Below, piece after piece: positions 55,610 through 64,000 of a stretch of 64,000 bases of DNA (the first letter of the stretch is position 1; each line of letters begins with the position of its first letter). The stretch lies in the NCBI GenBank assembly GCA_948794795.1, contig CAQGLR010000018.1, forward strand, positions 1-64,000, read 5' to 3'. The position numbers and the translations under genes were made by a program. Under the pieces are notes generated by a model. It was not told where the DNA came from. It searched no databases and saw nothing but the letters and a program-made list of their open reading frames with translations. Source of the stretch: an uncultured Lachnospiraceae bacterium (GTDB lineage: Bacteria > Bacillota > Clostridia > Lachnospirales > Lachnospiraceae).

Positions 55610-55720
55610 GGCATTGGTACATTAGTAATTATGGAATCTTTTACAAATATGGATTAAAGCAGAATATTATTTGCTATAAATATGGGTGTACCAGTACAAT
55701 ACCAGGAAGGAGGGGATTTT

Positions 55721-55912
55721 TTGGTTAACCAGTTAAAAGCTTTTTGGAATGAAGAAGAAGGCGTTGGTATTATTGAAATAATTCTTATATTAGTTGTTCT
55801 TATTATGCTTATAGTTATATTCAGGGATAAAATCCAGGAAATAGTAAAAAGTGCATTTTCTAATATATCTAAAGATAGTAGTACAATCAATAAAAAACTT
55901 GATATTAAATAA
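55721..55912 (+). CDS. Flp1-like type IVb pilin
   Basis: The start is TTG 55721, with AAGGAGGGG 5 bases upstream. The 63-residue product is a small pilin: FWNEEEGVGIIEIILILVVLIMLIVIF contains the Glu followed by a hydrophobic helix that prepilin peptidase recognises (cut after Gly, in EEEGVGIIE). It is the probable major pilin of the operon. Confidence 0.85.
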   Translation: MVNQLKAFWNEEEGVGIIEIILILVVLIMLIVIFRDKIQEIVKSAFSNISKDSSTINKKLDIK

Positions 55913-55967
55913 TAGTAAAAATAAGACTTTTGTAACTTACAGGATTTTATAAGAAAGGTGAAGATAT

Positions 55968-57581
55968 ATTAAAAAGGGAAGTATAACTGTATTTTTAACA
56001 TTTATTTTTGTTTTAATGCTTTCTTTAGTTACTGCATTTATAGAAAATGTAAGGGTTATTACATCTGAGGCATATGTAACTATGGCATCTGGTACAGCTA
56101 TTGAAATGATATTTGGGGATTATAACAAAGAGTTATATGATGAATATGGTTTATTTGCATATGGTGGATATAATGGAATTGGAATATCAGATTTTGAGTA
56201 TAACCTGTTAGAAATTATTAATAAAAACTTGGAATTTAAACCGGAAGACAGTTTAAAAGTATATTCAAATTTATACAGGTTAAAGGATATTTCATGTGAA
56301 GCAGACAGCTATTATACACTTGATGAAGATAAAGTATTTCTGGGACAAATATCAGATTATATTATTACCTCTGTTGCAGACAATGTAAAGGAGTATGTAA
56401 AACAAGACAGGAACAGCAGTGTTTCTATGAATGGTACTTTGGATGAGGCAATAAAATATGAAGATGGTGCTTATGATACAGATAGTAGTGGAGATGGAAA
56501 TAATAATGGTGATATAAATGGAGAAAATAAGGACAAGCCATCAGAAAAAGAGATTGATGAAAATTTAAAGAGTGATTCTGCAGGTGGTAATCCCCTTAAA
56601 GCATTGAAAAAACTTATTAATAATGGCATGTTATCCCTTGTCTGTGATGTTTCAAAAGTCAGTGAGGCAAAAATAGAGGCAGCAGAAGAAGGATTTGTTT
56701 TGAAAGAAAAGGATGATGATAGTTCTTCTGCTGCCAAATTTTTAAAATCACTGCTTGAAGGTGATGAGAGCCAGGAATTAAACCAGGATAAACTTATGGA
56801 ACAGGCGGGTTCAGAAAGCAGTGCAGATAAACTGGAATATATATATTATGCAGATAAGGTTCTGGCATCATATGTTGATAGTGAGTATAATACAGTGCAT
56901 TATGGACTTGAATACCTGGCCGCAGGTAAAGAAACGGAGAAAGAAAATCTTGCATATATTGTAAGAAGACTGCTTATTATACGTACTCTGGTTAATATGG
57001 CTTATGTAAGTACCAATGCTTCATTCCAGTCTAAAAGCCTTGCTACTGCTACTGCAATAGTTGGTTTTACTGGCATTGCACCTCTTATTACAGCTACACA
57101 ATGGCTGGTTCTTACAATACTTGCATTTGAAGAAGCATGTATTGATGTAACTGCACTTCTAGCAGGTAAAAAAGTACCGCTTATAAAAAGTCCAGCAGAT
57201 TTTAAAATGAAATATGAGGAAATATGTTCTGTATCATATAGTTTTTTTAAAAGAAAAGGAAAAAGTTATAAGAAAGCTGATGAAGGAAATATATCTTCTG
57301 GTATTTCTTATAAGCAGTATCTTTTATTATTACAAATTCTTGTGCCAAAGCAGAAATTAAAAAACAGGATAATTGATATTATACAATTTGATTTAAGGAA
57401 AAGGGTCAACCAGACATTTGAATTCAGGGAATGTATTTGTGCTGCTTTATGTAATATTAACTATAATATACCATATGCATATTCCTATATTGAAACAGGA
57501 CTTTTTAGTAAAATAGAAACAAATAATTCTGGAAGATGTATAACAGTGGGTTATGGATATGTTAAAGATTTATGGAAATAA
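55968..57581 (+). CDS. DUF5702 protein of the Tad locus, ATT start
   Basis: The start is ATT 55968, 7 bases after AAAGGTG. It gives the N-terminus KKGSITVFLTFIFVLMLSLVTAF, a TadE-like helix expected in DUF5702 proteins. ATG 56016 would lose most of it and has no ribosome site. The product has 537 residues with a long, Asp/Ser-rich extracytoplasmic region (about 150-190) and C-terminal membrane-associated segments. It is probably a minor pilin-like or assembly protein. Confidence 0.75.
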   Translation: MKKGSITVFLTFIFVLMLSLVTAFIENVRVITSEAYVTMASGTAIEMIFGDYNKELYDEYGLFAYGGYNGIGISDFEYNLLEIINKNLEFKPEDSLKVYSNLYRLKDISCEADSYYTLDEDKVFLGQISDYIITSVADNVKEYVKQDRNSSVSMNGTLDEAIKYEDGAYDTDSSGDGNNNGDINGENKDKPSEKEIDENLKSDSAGGNPLKALKKLINNGMLSLVCDVSKVSEAKIEAAEEGFVLKEKDDDSSSAAKFLKSLLEGDESQELNQDKLMEQAGSESSADKLEYIYYADKVLASYVDSEYNTVHYGLEYLAAGKETEKENLAYIVRRLLIIRTLVNMAYVSTNASFQSKSLATATAIVGFTGIAPLITATQWLVLTILAFEEACIDVTALLAGKKVPLIKSPADFKMKYEEICSVSYSFFKRKGKSYKKADEGNISSGISYKQYLLLLQILVPKQKLKNRIIDIIQFDLRKRVNQTFEFRECICAALCNINYNIPYAYSYIETGLFSKIETNNSGRCITVGYGYVKDLWK

Positions 57582-57609
57582 AACATAATAATTATATATG
57601 GAGGTATAT

Positions 57610-58458
57610 ATGGATATAAAAATATATTGGTATGTCCTTTATGATAGAAACAATATAACCAAAAGTAACAAAATCTCACAAAATACCAGAAATGCTCCCC
57701 GGCATAATTTTTTAAATACATATTTAAATATTTTTCATAAAGGACATTCCAGTGTGTTTTTATTAAAAAACAAAGGTTCAATAACAGCAGAAGCTTCATT
57801 TTGTGTTCCAATATTTTTTCTTGCATTATTTTCTTTATTTTATATTTTACAATGTATATACAGGATAAATTATATTGAAGACAAGCTGGCTGGCTGTGCA
57901 AGGGAATATGCAGTTTTTGGAACTAAGACGGGAGCAGTAACAACATTTATGGATGAAAAAGTTATTGTAAGGTATAATGAAGACCAGCACCTTCCTGTAT
58001 GTTATGTTTCATACAATATGAAGATACCTTTTCTTGCTCCGGATTTTTTTAAACTGGATTTATACCAGCAGGTTGTTATAAATAATTATTCTGGAGTTAG
58101 TATGGGAAGTAATAGTGGGGAAGCATCAGAAGATTTTGTATACATTGCTAAAAGTGGAAAGGTATATCATTGTGACAGGGGATGTACATATTTAAAGTTA
58201 AGTGTGAAAGGGGTACAAGGAAAAAGTGTTCCATCCAGGCGTAATTCGTCAGGCGGGAAATATAAGTCTTGTGAAAAATGCTGCAGGGATATTGAAGCAG
58301 AGGATATTTCAAATGTTTATATAACAACTTATGGTGACAGGTACCATATTGTTAATAACTGTCCAGGGCTTAAAAGGGATATACGCCGCGTAAAAAAATC
58401 AGAAATTGGAGACCTTCCTGCATGTAGTAAATGTGGGACAAAATATTTACCAGATTAA
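57610..58458 (+). CDS. TadE-like protein with duplicated Cys/His metal-binding tail
   Basis: ATG 57610 has GGAGG 5 bases upstream; the product has 282 residues. After a 55-residue N-terminal region comes the pilin-like segment NKGSITAEASFCVPIFFLALFSLFYI. The C-terminal third holds two similar units: YHCDRGCTYLKL...CEKCC and YHIVNNCPGLKRDI...CSKCG, each with a His/Cys pair and a CxxC. These look like small zinc-binding modules on the outside of the cell, which is unusual for a TadE protein. Confidence 0.75.
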   Translation: MDIKIYWYVLYDRNNITKSNKISQNTRNAPRHNFLNTYLNIFHKGHSSVFLLKNKGSITAEASFCVPIFFLALFSLFYILQCIYRINYIEDKLAGCAREYAVFGTKTGAVTTFMDEKVIVRYNEDQHLPVCYVSYNMKIPFLAPDFFKLDLYQQVVINNYSGVSMGSNSGEASEDFVYIAKSGKVYHCDRGCTYLKLSVKGVQGKSVPSRRNSSGGKYKSCEKCCRDIEAEDISNVYITTYGDRYHIVNNCPGLKRDIRRVKKSEIGDLPACSKCGTKYLPD

Positions 58459-58558
58459 TATGAAGCGGAGAAAGACGTGTAGAATTGTTGTAAAGACTGC
58501 CTGGTAAGCCATAAAAAGAATACATGATGTTCTTGGAACATGTGTTAAGGAGTGGTTA

Positions 58559-59002
58559 ATTATAGAAAATAGTATTTTATTAATAATATTGGGAACAGGT
58601 TTAGTAATATGTACAATAACCGATTTAAAATATAAGGAAATATATCTTCCTGTTATAATTGCTGATATATTACTTTTGCTTTGCTTCCATATATGGCAGG
58701 GAAGTATTTCACCAGCAGATATAGCAGGAGCTGTTATTATATGTGTGTTGTTTATGGTTTCATCTGTAGCCAGCAGAGGGCAGCTTGGACTGGGTGATGC
58801 TTTGCTTTTTGCAATTACAGGTTTTGGATTAGGGTTTATGGCTAATATTTTTATTATTATGTTTAGTTTTATATTGGCATTTTTCGCAGCAGTGTTTCTT
58901 GTTGTTGTAAAACATAAACCACGTAATTATTGTATGCCTCTTGCACCATTTGTATTAAGTTCATTTATTTTTTATGTTGCAGGAGTTTATCTGCCATTAT
59001 AG
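58559..59002 (+). CDS. A24 prepilin peptidase (second copy), ATT start
   Basis: AAGGAG (58547-58552) lies 6 bases before ATT 58559, and no ATG or GTG in frame is near; the TTG at 58589 has no ribosome site. The 147-residue product has about four to five membrane segments. Catalytic Asp residues are in TITDLKYKEIYLP and GQLGLGDALLFA. It is a second peptidase in the same operon. Confidence 0.8.
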   Translation: MIENSILLIILGTGLVICTITDLKYKEIYLPVIIADILLLLCFHIWQGSISPADIAGAVIICVLFMVSSVASRGQLGLGDALLFAITGFGLGFMANIFIIMFSFILAFFAAVFLVVVKHKPRNYCMPLAPFVLSSFIFYVAGVYLPL

Positions 59003-59069
59003 AATGGTGCAAATATAGTTGGTTAATGCTAAAATTTATAAATACAAGTTTTATGGAATGGGGGATTTT

Positions 59070-59534
59070 ATGGTGTATAAAAATATATTATTTAATAAGG
59101 ATAAACCAGTGATGCACAGAAACTTTGCAATAAAAGGAAGTTATGCTGTTGAGGCAGCTTTTATTGTACCTGTAATATTAGGTCTGGTATTTGCAATGAT
59201 TTATATGTTATATTATTTACATGACAGAGCTGTGTTGTATGGCAATATGCAGACTGCAGTAATAAATGCTGCAGAAGGAAGAAAGGAATATAAGGATAAT
59301 AAAGAATGGCAGGAAGCCATGCAAGAGAATATGTGGATATTTAAAGTAAAATCAGGAGAAATATCCCAAAATAAGTTATATATTAAATCAGATGTAAAAG
59401 CAGAGTGCCGCCTGGATATACCTGTTGTAAAATATTTTATGGACAATAAGCAGGAAATTGCTATTGAAGACAGATATCTTGCTGTCCATCCAGAATATAT
59501 TGTCAGGGCGGAAGGAATTTTTTCAAATGAATGA
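59070..59534 (+). CDS. TadE/TadG-like pilus assembly protein
   Basis: ATG 59070 has GGGG (59061-59064) 5 bases upstream; an ATG at 59058 is in frame. The product has 154 residues with a pilin-like helix GSYAVEAAFIVPVILGLVFAMIYMLYYL at about 24-52 and a short extracytoplasmic domain. The stop overlaps the ribosome site of the next gene. Confidence 0.75.
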   Translation: MVYKNILFNKDKPVMHRNFAIKGSYAVEAAFIVPVILGLVFAMIYMLYYLHDRAVLYGNMQTAVINAAEGRKEYKDNKEWQEAMQENMWIFKVKSGEISQNKLYIKSDVKAECRLDIPVVKYFMDNKQEIAIEDRYLAVHPEYIVRAEGIFSNE

Positions 59535-59545
59535 GGTGCATAAAA

Positions 59546-60568
59546 TTGGAGAAACGTATATACCATGACAGTAAAATGGCATACTTAATAATTGAGCCCC
59601 AGACAGATATAAAGTCTTCACTTTCTATGAATATGCTAAAGAATAATAAGATACAATGTCTTTTAGATATGGAGTGCCGTTATATTGATAATAACCTGGC
59701 TCTGTATTATGAAATACAGGGATTACAGTGTATAAAGGATTATACTACCGGAAATAAGCTGGATTATAATATAACAAGGCAGCTGTATATTGATATTGTC
59801 CAGGCAGTGTTAAATGGAGAAGAATTTTTTTTAAGTGAAAATTTCTATGTACTGGATTTGGAGTATATTTACTGGGATAAGAAAAATAACAGGATAAAGT
59901 TATGTTGTATTCCTGAGTGGCAGGGTGATTTCCAGAATGATGTAAAGAAGCTTACAGAGGATATTATTACATATATAGATAATAATGATAAAGCAGCCGT
60001 AACATTTATTTATGGAATATATGATTTAATAATTAGTTCTGGTTTTGTGCTTAATGATATTAGTGAATATATAAAGGGATTTAGGCCAGATATATTGTAT
60101 AAGAATGATAATAAAGGGCATTGTGCGTCAGAATGTGATAATGTAATGCCTGTATGTGGAGATGTAGAAGGAATAACCAAGACAGAAGATATACAAAATA
60201 GTGAAACTAAAAATTTTATTTATACAAAAAAATATGGTTTGAAAGTAGAGACATCCTCCCTGCCATTGAAGTCTAAAGGTAAAAAGACATTAACAATATG
60301 GTTTGAAGATATATGTAATAAATTTGGAGGGGATTATATAAGTATTGGCCGTTCAGAAGATTGTGGACTGGTATTTCCATACAGCCAGATAAGCCGCTGC
60401 CATGCAAGGGCATATATAGAAAATGGAAAGTTTTATATTGAAGATAATAATTCTTCTAATGGTACTTATGTAAATGGGGAAAGGATACCAGCAAATATAA
60501 AAATCATGTGTAATAATAACGATTTAATTATATTTGCTGGTATAAAGTGCCATGTTATATGCAGGTAA
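59546..60568 (+). CDS. FHA-domain protein with DUF6382-like N-terminus
   Basis: TTG 59546 is preferred because AGGTG (59534-59538) lies 7 bases upstream; an ATG at 59531 overlaps the previous stop. The product has 340 residues. The N-terminal 180 residues (NKIQCLLDMECRYIDNNLALYYEIQG) resemble DUF6382. The C-terminus is an FHA domain with ISIGRSEDCGLVFPYSQISRCHARAYIENG and NSSNGTYVNGERI, which binds phosphothreonine. It may link Ser/Thr phosphorylation to pilus function. It ends 2 bases before the convergent GH31 gene. Confidence 0.8.
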   Translation: MEKRIYHDSKMAYLIIEPQTDIKSSLSMNMLKNNKIQCLLDMECRYIDNNLALYYEIQGLQCIKDYTTGNKLDYNITRQLYIDIVQAVLNGEEFFLSENFYVLDLEYIYWDKKNNRIKLCCIPEWQGDFQNDVKKLTEDIITYIDNNDKAAVTFIYGIYDLIISSGFVLNDISEYIKGFRPDILYKNDNKGHCASECDNVMPVCGDVEGITKTEDIQNSETKNFIYTKKYGLKVETSSLPLKSKGKKTLTIWFEDICNKFGGDYISIGRSEDCGLVFPYSQISRCHARAYIENGKFYIEDNNSSNGTYVNGERIPANIKIMCNNNDLIIFAGIKCHVICR

Positions 60569-60570
60569 TT

Positions 60571-62940
60571 TTATTTGATAACAGCTGAAATATTTGTATA
60601 TTTATTTTTATATCCATTCTTTATAAGTACAGCTTTTATTCCTCCAGGATGGTTTGAAGAAAAGCTGAATTTATACAGGTTATATCCGCCTGTCTGGTAT
60701 TCAAAGCCAGTACCGTTGTCCTGGTAGTGCATATAATAGCAAGAATTGTTGGTGCCCCCACTGTTATTAGATGGGTAGAATTCAACAATAAGTTTATCTG
60801 TATTGCCAGGGCTGAGATTTGGAATATCAGGGTATGTTGGCAGTATGCTGCCTCCTTTTATAAATATTGGACATATACTAACAGGGGCTTTATATAGTAT
60901 ATATTTGCCACCTTTTATGCGTTTTCCGCTGTGGTAGTCAATCCATATGCCTTTTGGAAGGTATATGCTTCTTACAACTGCTCCTTGGTCTGTTACAGGT
61001 GCTACCAGTATGCTGCTGCCAACTAAGTATTCGTCATTGCAGTTAATTACTTCTGGGTCATCTTCATATTCCATAATAAGCGGACGCAGTATTGGAATAC
61101 CTGTAAGGCTTTCCTCATAGCATAAATCGTATAAATATGGTATGAATTTGTAATGAAGTTTAACATATTTGCGGTATATATCCAGTGTTTCCTGGTCAAA
61201 CGTCCAAGGTTCCTGGCGGCGTGTCATTTTGGCACTGTGGTTCCTGAATAAAGGTGAAAAGCAGCATGCTTCAATCCAGCGGCATAACAGTTCAGAAGTA
61301 GCATGTGAACCAAAACCTCCTATATCAACACCAGCTAAAGGTATGCCTGATAATCCTAAATTAAGCAGTTGTGGTATGGCAAGTTTTAAATGTGCCCATA
61401 TACTCTGGTTATCCCCTGTCCATACAGTAGTGTATTTCTGTGAGCCGCTGTAACACGCACGTGTTATTACAAAAGGACGTTTCTGGCTGTTCTTTTTAAG
61501 ACCATCATAGGTTGCTTTGGACATAAGATGTCCATATACATTGTGTACTTCTGCATGGAGACGGCTGTTGCCATCACCAGGAAAAACTATATTATCAGGA
61601 AGAGGACCATTAAAGCTGGCTGGTTCATTCATATCATTCCAGATTCCAGAGATGCCTTTGTCAAGCAGAAGCTTTGTCTTATCTCCCCACCATAAACGGG
61701 TTTTGGAAGATGTGAAATCAGGAAAAACAGAATCCCCTGGCCATACGGCATTGTGGTATACTTTGCCATCCTCTGTTTTGGCAAAGCTGTTGTTTTTAAT
61801 ACCTTCATCATACATATGGTATCCTTCTTCAGCTTTTACACCAGGGTCAATTATTGTTACAAGTTTTATCCCGGATTCGTATAACTTGCTGCTTAGATGA
61901 CATAAGTCTGGGAAACGGTCTTTGCTGCTTGTGAAGACTTTGAAGTTGTCCATATAATCAATATCAAGATGGATAGCATCACATGGAATGTTATATTTAT
62001 TAAAATTATCTGCAATGGAAAGCACTTCTTTTTCAGAAGAATAGCTCCAGCGTGACTGGTGGTATCCCAGGGTCCATAACTGTGGCAGAGGGCTGCGTCC
62101 TGTAAGTGAGGTATAACGCTGTACAACTTCTTTAATATTATGTCCATATATAAAGTAATAGTTTAATTCACCATTAGTTACGGCAAATGAATAACTGTCC
62201 GGATCTGAATATCCAAAGTCAAAATATGATTTATAAGTATTATCAAGAAATATTCCATAGGTGAAACCTTTGCGGTGTACTATAAAGAATGGTATGGATT
62301 TATATAGTGCACGGAAAGTTGGGTTTTCTACATGTGGGTCTGGATTGTCTGAGTTCCACATTATATAATCATATCCCTTTTTATTAAGAAAGCCTGTTTT
62401 GTCACCTAAGCCATAAAAAGCTTCATCACCAAAGATTTTTTTAGTAACTTTGTATTTATAATTATTGCCTGCAGTATCAGCTATGTGGCCTTCCTGTATT
62501 AGCTGCATAGTTTCTTCTTTTGATAATTGTTCTGTCCGTCTGCTGCCTGGAACATTGTCTGAACAGACAAGGCTGCCATTTCTGTTATATATATTAATTT
62601 GCATTGATTTGCTTATTCTTAGAATAAGAGAATCTGTGGCAGCAGTTATAACAGAATTTTCTAAAGAAGTCATAAAGGTACCAGATATTTCTGGAGGATT
62701 TTCAATGGCAAATGAGAATCCGTTATTATTTCCACTAGAATATCCAGAAGAGCATGAAGCTGGGCTGGAAGCAGTGCCTAAGGCAAATGAGAAATCTTTA
62801 TCATTCCCATTAGAAGGTACAGTATGGATTCTTATTATATTATTGGTTATGGCATCAATTTTTAATGAGGTTTTTGCAGGTAGTTTTTTGTTATATATTG
62901 TGATTGATGATATATGGTGTTTTGGATTTTTGTTTCTCAT
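60571..62940 (-). CDS. GH31 alpha-glucosidase
   Basis: The product has 789 residues with GAAGGGAGC upstream of ATG 62940 and no signal peptide. The nucleophile Asp is in GIWNDMNEPASF (about residue 433). Other GH31 blocks are DAIHLDIDYMDNFKVFT, the GAHWAGDN-like VWTGDNQSIW, and DIGGFGSHATSELLCRW. It should release glucose from the non-reducing ends of alpha-glucans. It accompanies the GH13 gene at 5821 and the phosphorylase at 63855. Confidence 0.92.
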   Translation of the reverse strand: MRNKNPKHHISSITIYNKKLPAKTSLKIDAITNNIIRIHTVPSNGNDKDFSFALGTASSPASCSSGYSSGNNNGFSFAIENPPEISGTFMTSLENSVITAATDSLILRISKSMQINIYNRNGSLVCSDNVPGSRRTEQLSKEETMQLIQEGHIADTAGNNYKYKVTKKIFGDEAFYGLGDKTGFLNKKGYDYIMWNSDNPDPHVENPTFRALYKSIPFFIVHRKGFTYGIFLDNTYKSYFDFGYSDPDSYSFAVTNGELNYYFIYGHNIKEVVQRYTSLTGRSPLPQLWTLGYHQSRWSYSSEKEVLSIADNFNKYNIPCDAIHLDIDYMDNFKVFTSSKDRFPDLCHLSSKLYESGIKLVTIIDPGVKAEEGYHMYDEGIKNNSFAKTEDGKVYHNAVWPGDSVFPDFTSSKTRLWWGDKTKLLLDKGISGIWNDMNEPASFNGPLPDNIVFPGDGNSRLHAEVHNVYGHLMSKATYDGLKKNSQKRPFVITRACYSGSQKYTTVWTGDNQSIWAHLKLAIPQLLNLGLSGIPLAGVDIGGFGSHATSELLCRWIEACCFSPLFRNHSAKMTRRQEPWTFDQETLDIYRKYVKLHYKFIPYLYDLCYEESLTGIPILRPLIMEYEDDPEVINCNDEYLVGSSILVAPVTDQGAVVRSIYLPKGIWIDYHSGKRIKGGKYILYKAPVSICPIFIKGGSILPTYPDIPNLSPGNTDKLIVEFYPSNNSGGTNNSCYYMHYQDNGTGFEYQTGGYNLYKFSFSSNHPGGIKAVLIKNGYKNKYTNISAVIK

Positions 62941-63032
62941 TTTATTGCTCCCTTCATAAGTTATTTATTATCTCATTTATTGAATAATACAAATATAATT
63001 AAGATTTGTAAATAGATAAATTAAAAAATATT

Positions 63033-63064
63033 AAAAAGACCTCCTGTATAAGGAGGCACTTTTA
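63033..63064. terminator. Terminator of the PrcB-like gene
   Basis: CCTCCT (63040-63045) pairs with AGGAGG (63051-63056), flanked by A and T runs on both sides, so it could act in both directions. Confidence 0.7.
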
Positions 63065-63104
63065 GGGTATCTTATGTAAACAGGATAGTTGTATTTTGTG
63101 TATT

Positions 63105-63539
63105 TTATTTAAATACTATGGAGTTTTCTATATATTTTGTTTTAATTACTATGTATGGGTATGAAGGCTTTTGTGATGTGTTACTTTCTTTTTCAGGACC
63201 AGATAAATCTGTATCAAATACTAATGTATCGTCTGACATATAAAAGTCATTAACTATAATGCTGTAATCTGTAGCCTGTTGTTTGCCATATCCTTTCACT
63301 ACGTATAAATAAGAACCATCACTAAAACTGAGTTCAAATGGGTTTTTGCGGCGTTCTTTAATTAACTTTTTAAGTTCTTTTGGTATATCACTGTCTGTAA
63401 CTACTGTAAAGTCAACTGGTGAAGTTTTTTCTTCTTCTTTTTTTTCACATCCTGATATAAGGGATAGGGGAAATATAAGAATGAAAATTAAAGAAAACAG
63501 TTTTATCTTGTGGAAAAAAGACTTTTTGTGGATATACAT
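63105..63539 (-). CDS. PrcB-like lipoprotein
   Basis: The 144-residue product has a basic start, a hydrophobic core, and a lipobox-type LISGC near residue 30. The mature domain (KNPFELSFSDGSYLYVVKGYGKQQATDYSI) resembles the PrcB C-terminal domain, named after a protease-complex lipoprotein of Treponema. No protease gene is adjacent, so the role is open. Confidence 0.65.
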   Translation of the reverse strand: MYIHKKSFFHKIKLFSLIFILIFPLSLISGCEKKEEEKTSPVDFTVVTDSDIPKELKKLIKERRKNPFELSFSDGSYLYVVKGYGKQQATDYSIIVNDFYMSDDTLVFDTDLSGPEKESNTSQKPSYPYIVIKTKYIENSIVFK

Positions 63540-63667
63540 AATGTTTTGTCCTGACTATATTTTGTAATATATTTATGACAAAAATAAAAAAATATGCATG
63601 GTGGTATTTATTTTAAGGTGTTTACAGGCTATTATGCGGATTTATGCCCAATCCATTTTATTGTGCT

Positions 63668-63690
63668 ATTTTGCATGGTTTTTGCAAAAT
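63668..63690 (+). promoter_or_regulatory. Possible operator of the phosphorylase promoter
   Basis: ATTTTGCA (63668-63675) and TGCAAAAT (63683-63690) are perfect inverted arms around 7 bases, about 100 bases upstream of the phosphorylase promoter. Symmetric sites of this size are typical of LacI- or TetR-type repressors. No regulator is assigned. Confidence 0.35.
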
Positions 63691-63779
63691 GTATATATCC
63701 AACATGGCTAGTGATGCTGGTAACGGAATGAATAGTAATGTTTATGGTGAAAACATGCGGTTTTATTGCCACTGTTTCG

Positions 63780-63808
63780 TTGCTTTTTAGTTAGTTGTGT
63801 TATATAAT
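63780..63808 (+). promoter_or_regulatory. Promoter of glycogen phosphorylase gene
   Basis: TTGCTT (63780-63785) and TATAAT (63803-63808) are spaced 17 bases apart. Confidence 0.65.
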
Positions 63809-63854
63809 ATTAGTGTTATGCGTTGTAGATATGTCAGCATTAGGAGGAAATTAG

Positions 63855-64000
63855 ATGAAGGAATTAAACAAGGACGAGTTTAAAAAAGAAGTTGAGGACT
63901 ATGTGAAGGTACTTTTCCGTAAGTCAATAGAAGAAGCTGATAAGCAGCAGATTTTCCAGGCAGTTTCTTATGCTGTAAAGGATTTTATTGTAGACCAGTG
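63855..64000 (+). CDS. Glycogen/maltodextrin phosphorylase, N-terminal part
   Basis: ATG 63855 follows TAGGAGG. The 48 residues inside the window (MKELNKDEFKKEVEDYV, then FRKSIEEADKQQIFQAVSYA) match the N-terminus of clostridial GT35 glycogen/starch phosphorylases. The gene runs off the window. It would release glucose 1-phosphate from alpha-glucans, fitting with the GH13 and GH31 enzymes. Confidence 0.75.
   Translation, partial: MKELNKDEFKKEVEDYVKVLFRKSIEEADKQQIFQAVSYAVKDFIVDQ

Overview
The window is a low-GC bacterial chromosome segment that looks like a spore-forming member of the Clostridia, most likely family Lachnospiraceae. The assignment is an inference from gene content: a cotJABC spore-coat operon, a DUF2508/bofA pair, a SAM-I riboswitch on metK, Rpn-type transposase debris, a clostridial Tad/Flp pilus operon with DUF5702, DHHW and MBOAT acyltransferases, and starch/glycogen enzymes (GH13, GH31, glycogen phosphorylase). 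Consensus TTGACA-N17-TATAAT-type promoters and strong Shine-Dalgarno sites are common. No phage, CRISPR array or rRNA operon is visible.

Layout. 1-1753: a leader-peptide attenuator and a GNAT-methyltransferase fusion. 1783-2300: nested hairpin repeats. 2324-9815: SAM riboswitch and metK, cca, GH13 amylase, and a two-gene ABC transporter. 10050-11975 (-): a LacI-type sensor fused to GGDEF. 12070-16218: a 314-bp hairpin element, uvrA behind a probable LexA box, and a YfbR-like HD phosphohydrolase. 16480-18872: a broken Rpn gene, a short erm-type rRNA methylase with a leader-peptide attenuator, and a second 314-bp element. 18975-25400: fabF, a PAS/GGDEF/EAL protein, a secreted Pro-rich protein, serS and a zinc-ribbon protein. 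25441-28095 (-): a DUF3810 protease-like protein and cotJABC. 28298-36005: secreted Ig-like and DUF885 proteins and a DUF4358/DHHW/MBOAT/DHHW acylation cluster. 36076-36691: tRNA-Arg(CCU) and two repeat elements. 36746-40215: a D,D-carboxypeptidase and clpX. 40370-47524: an S8 subtilase gene split by a 5,382-bp segment. 47693-50574: an ECF transporter S component, a kinase, a thioesterase remnant, DUF2508 and bofA. 50611-60568: a Tad pilus operon. 60571-64000: GH31, a PrcB-like lipoprotein and the start of glycogen phosphorylase.

Most notable observations. (1) The S8 peptidase gene is cut exactly at its catalytic-Asp motif by a segment carrying moxR, DUF58, transglutaminase and araD. The segment has short terminal inverted repeats and flanking GGGG, and its removal restores a perfect reading frame. 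(2) The erm-like gene has a textbook attenuator: a strong promoter, a 9-residue leader peptide ending Arg-Leu-Arg, and mutually exclusive hairpins around the methylase ribosome site, yet the enzyme lacks the usual C-terminal domain. (3) The Tad operon appears to use ATT start codons in three genes and TTG in three others, and its cpaF carries a one-base frameshift in a CCCC run. (4) At least three families of non-coding hairpin elements with about 9-10 bp target duplications are nested in one another and share an insertion preference for TTTGAGTT.

Limits: all names come from motif recognition by eye. No database search, folding program or alignment was run.
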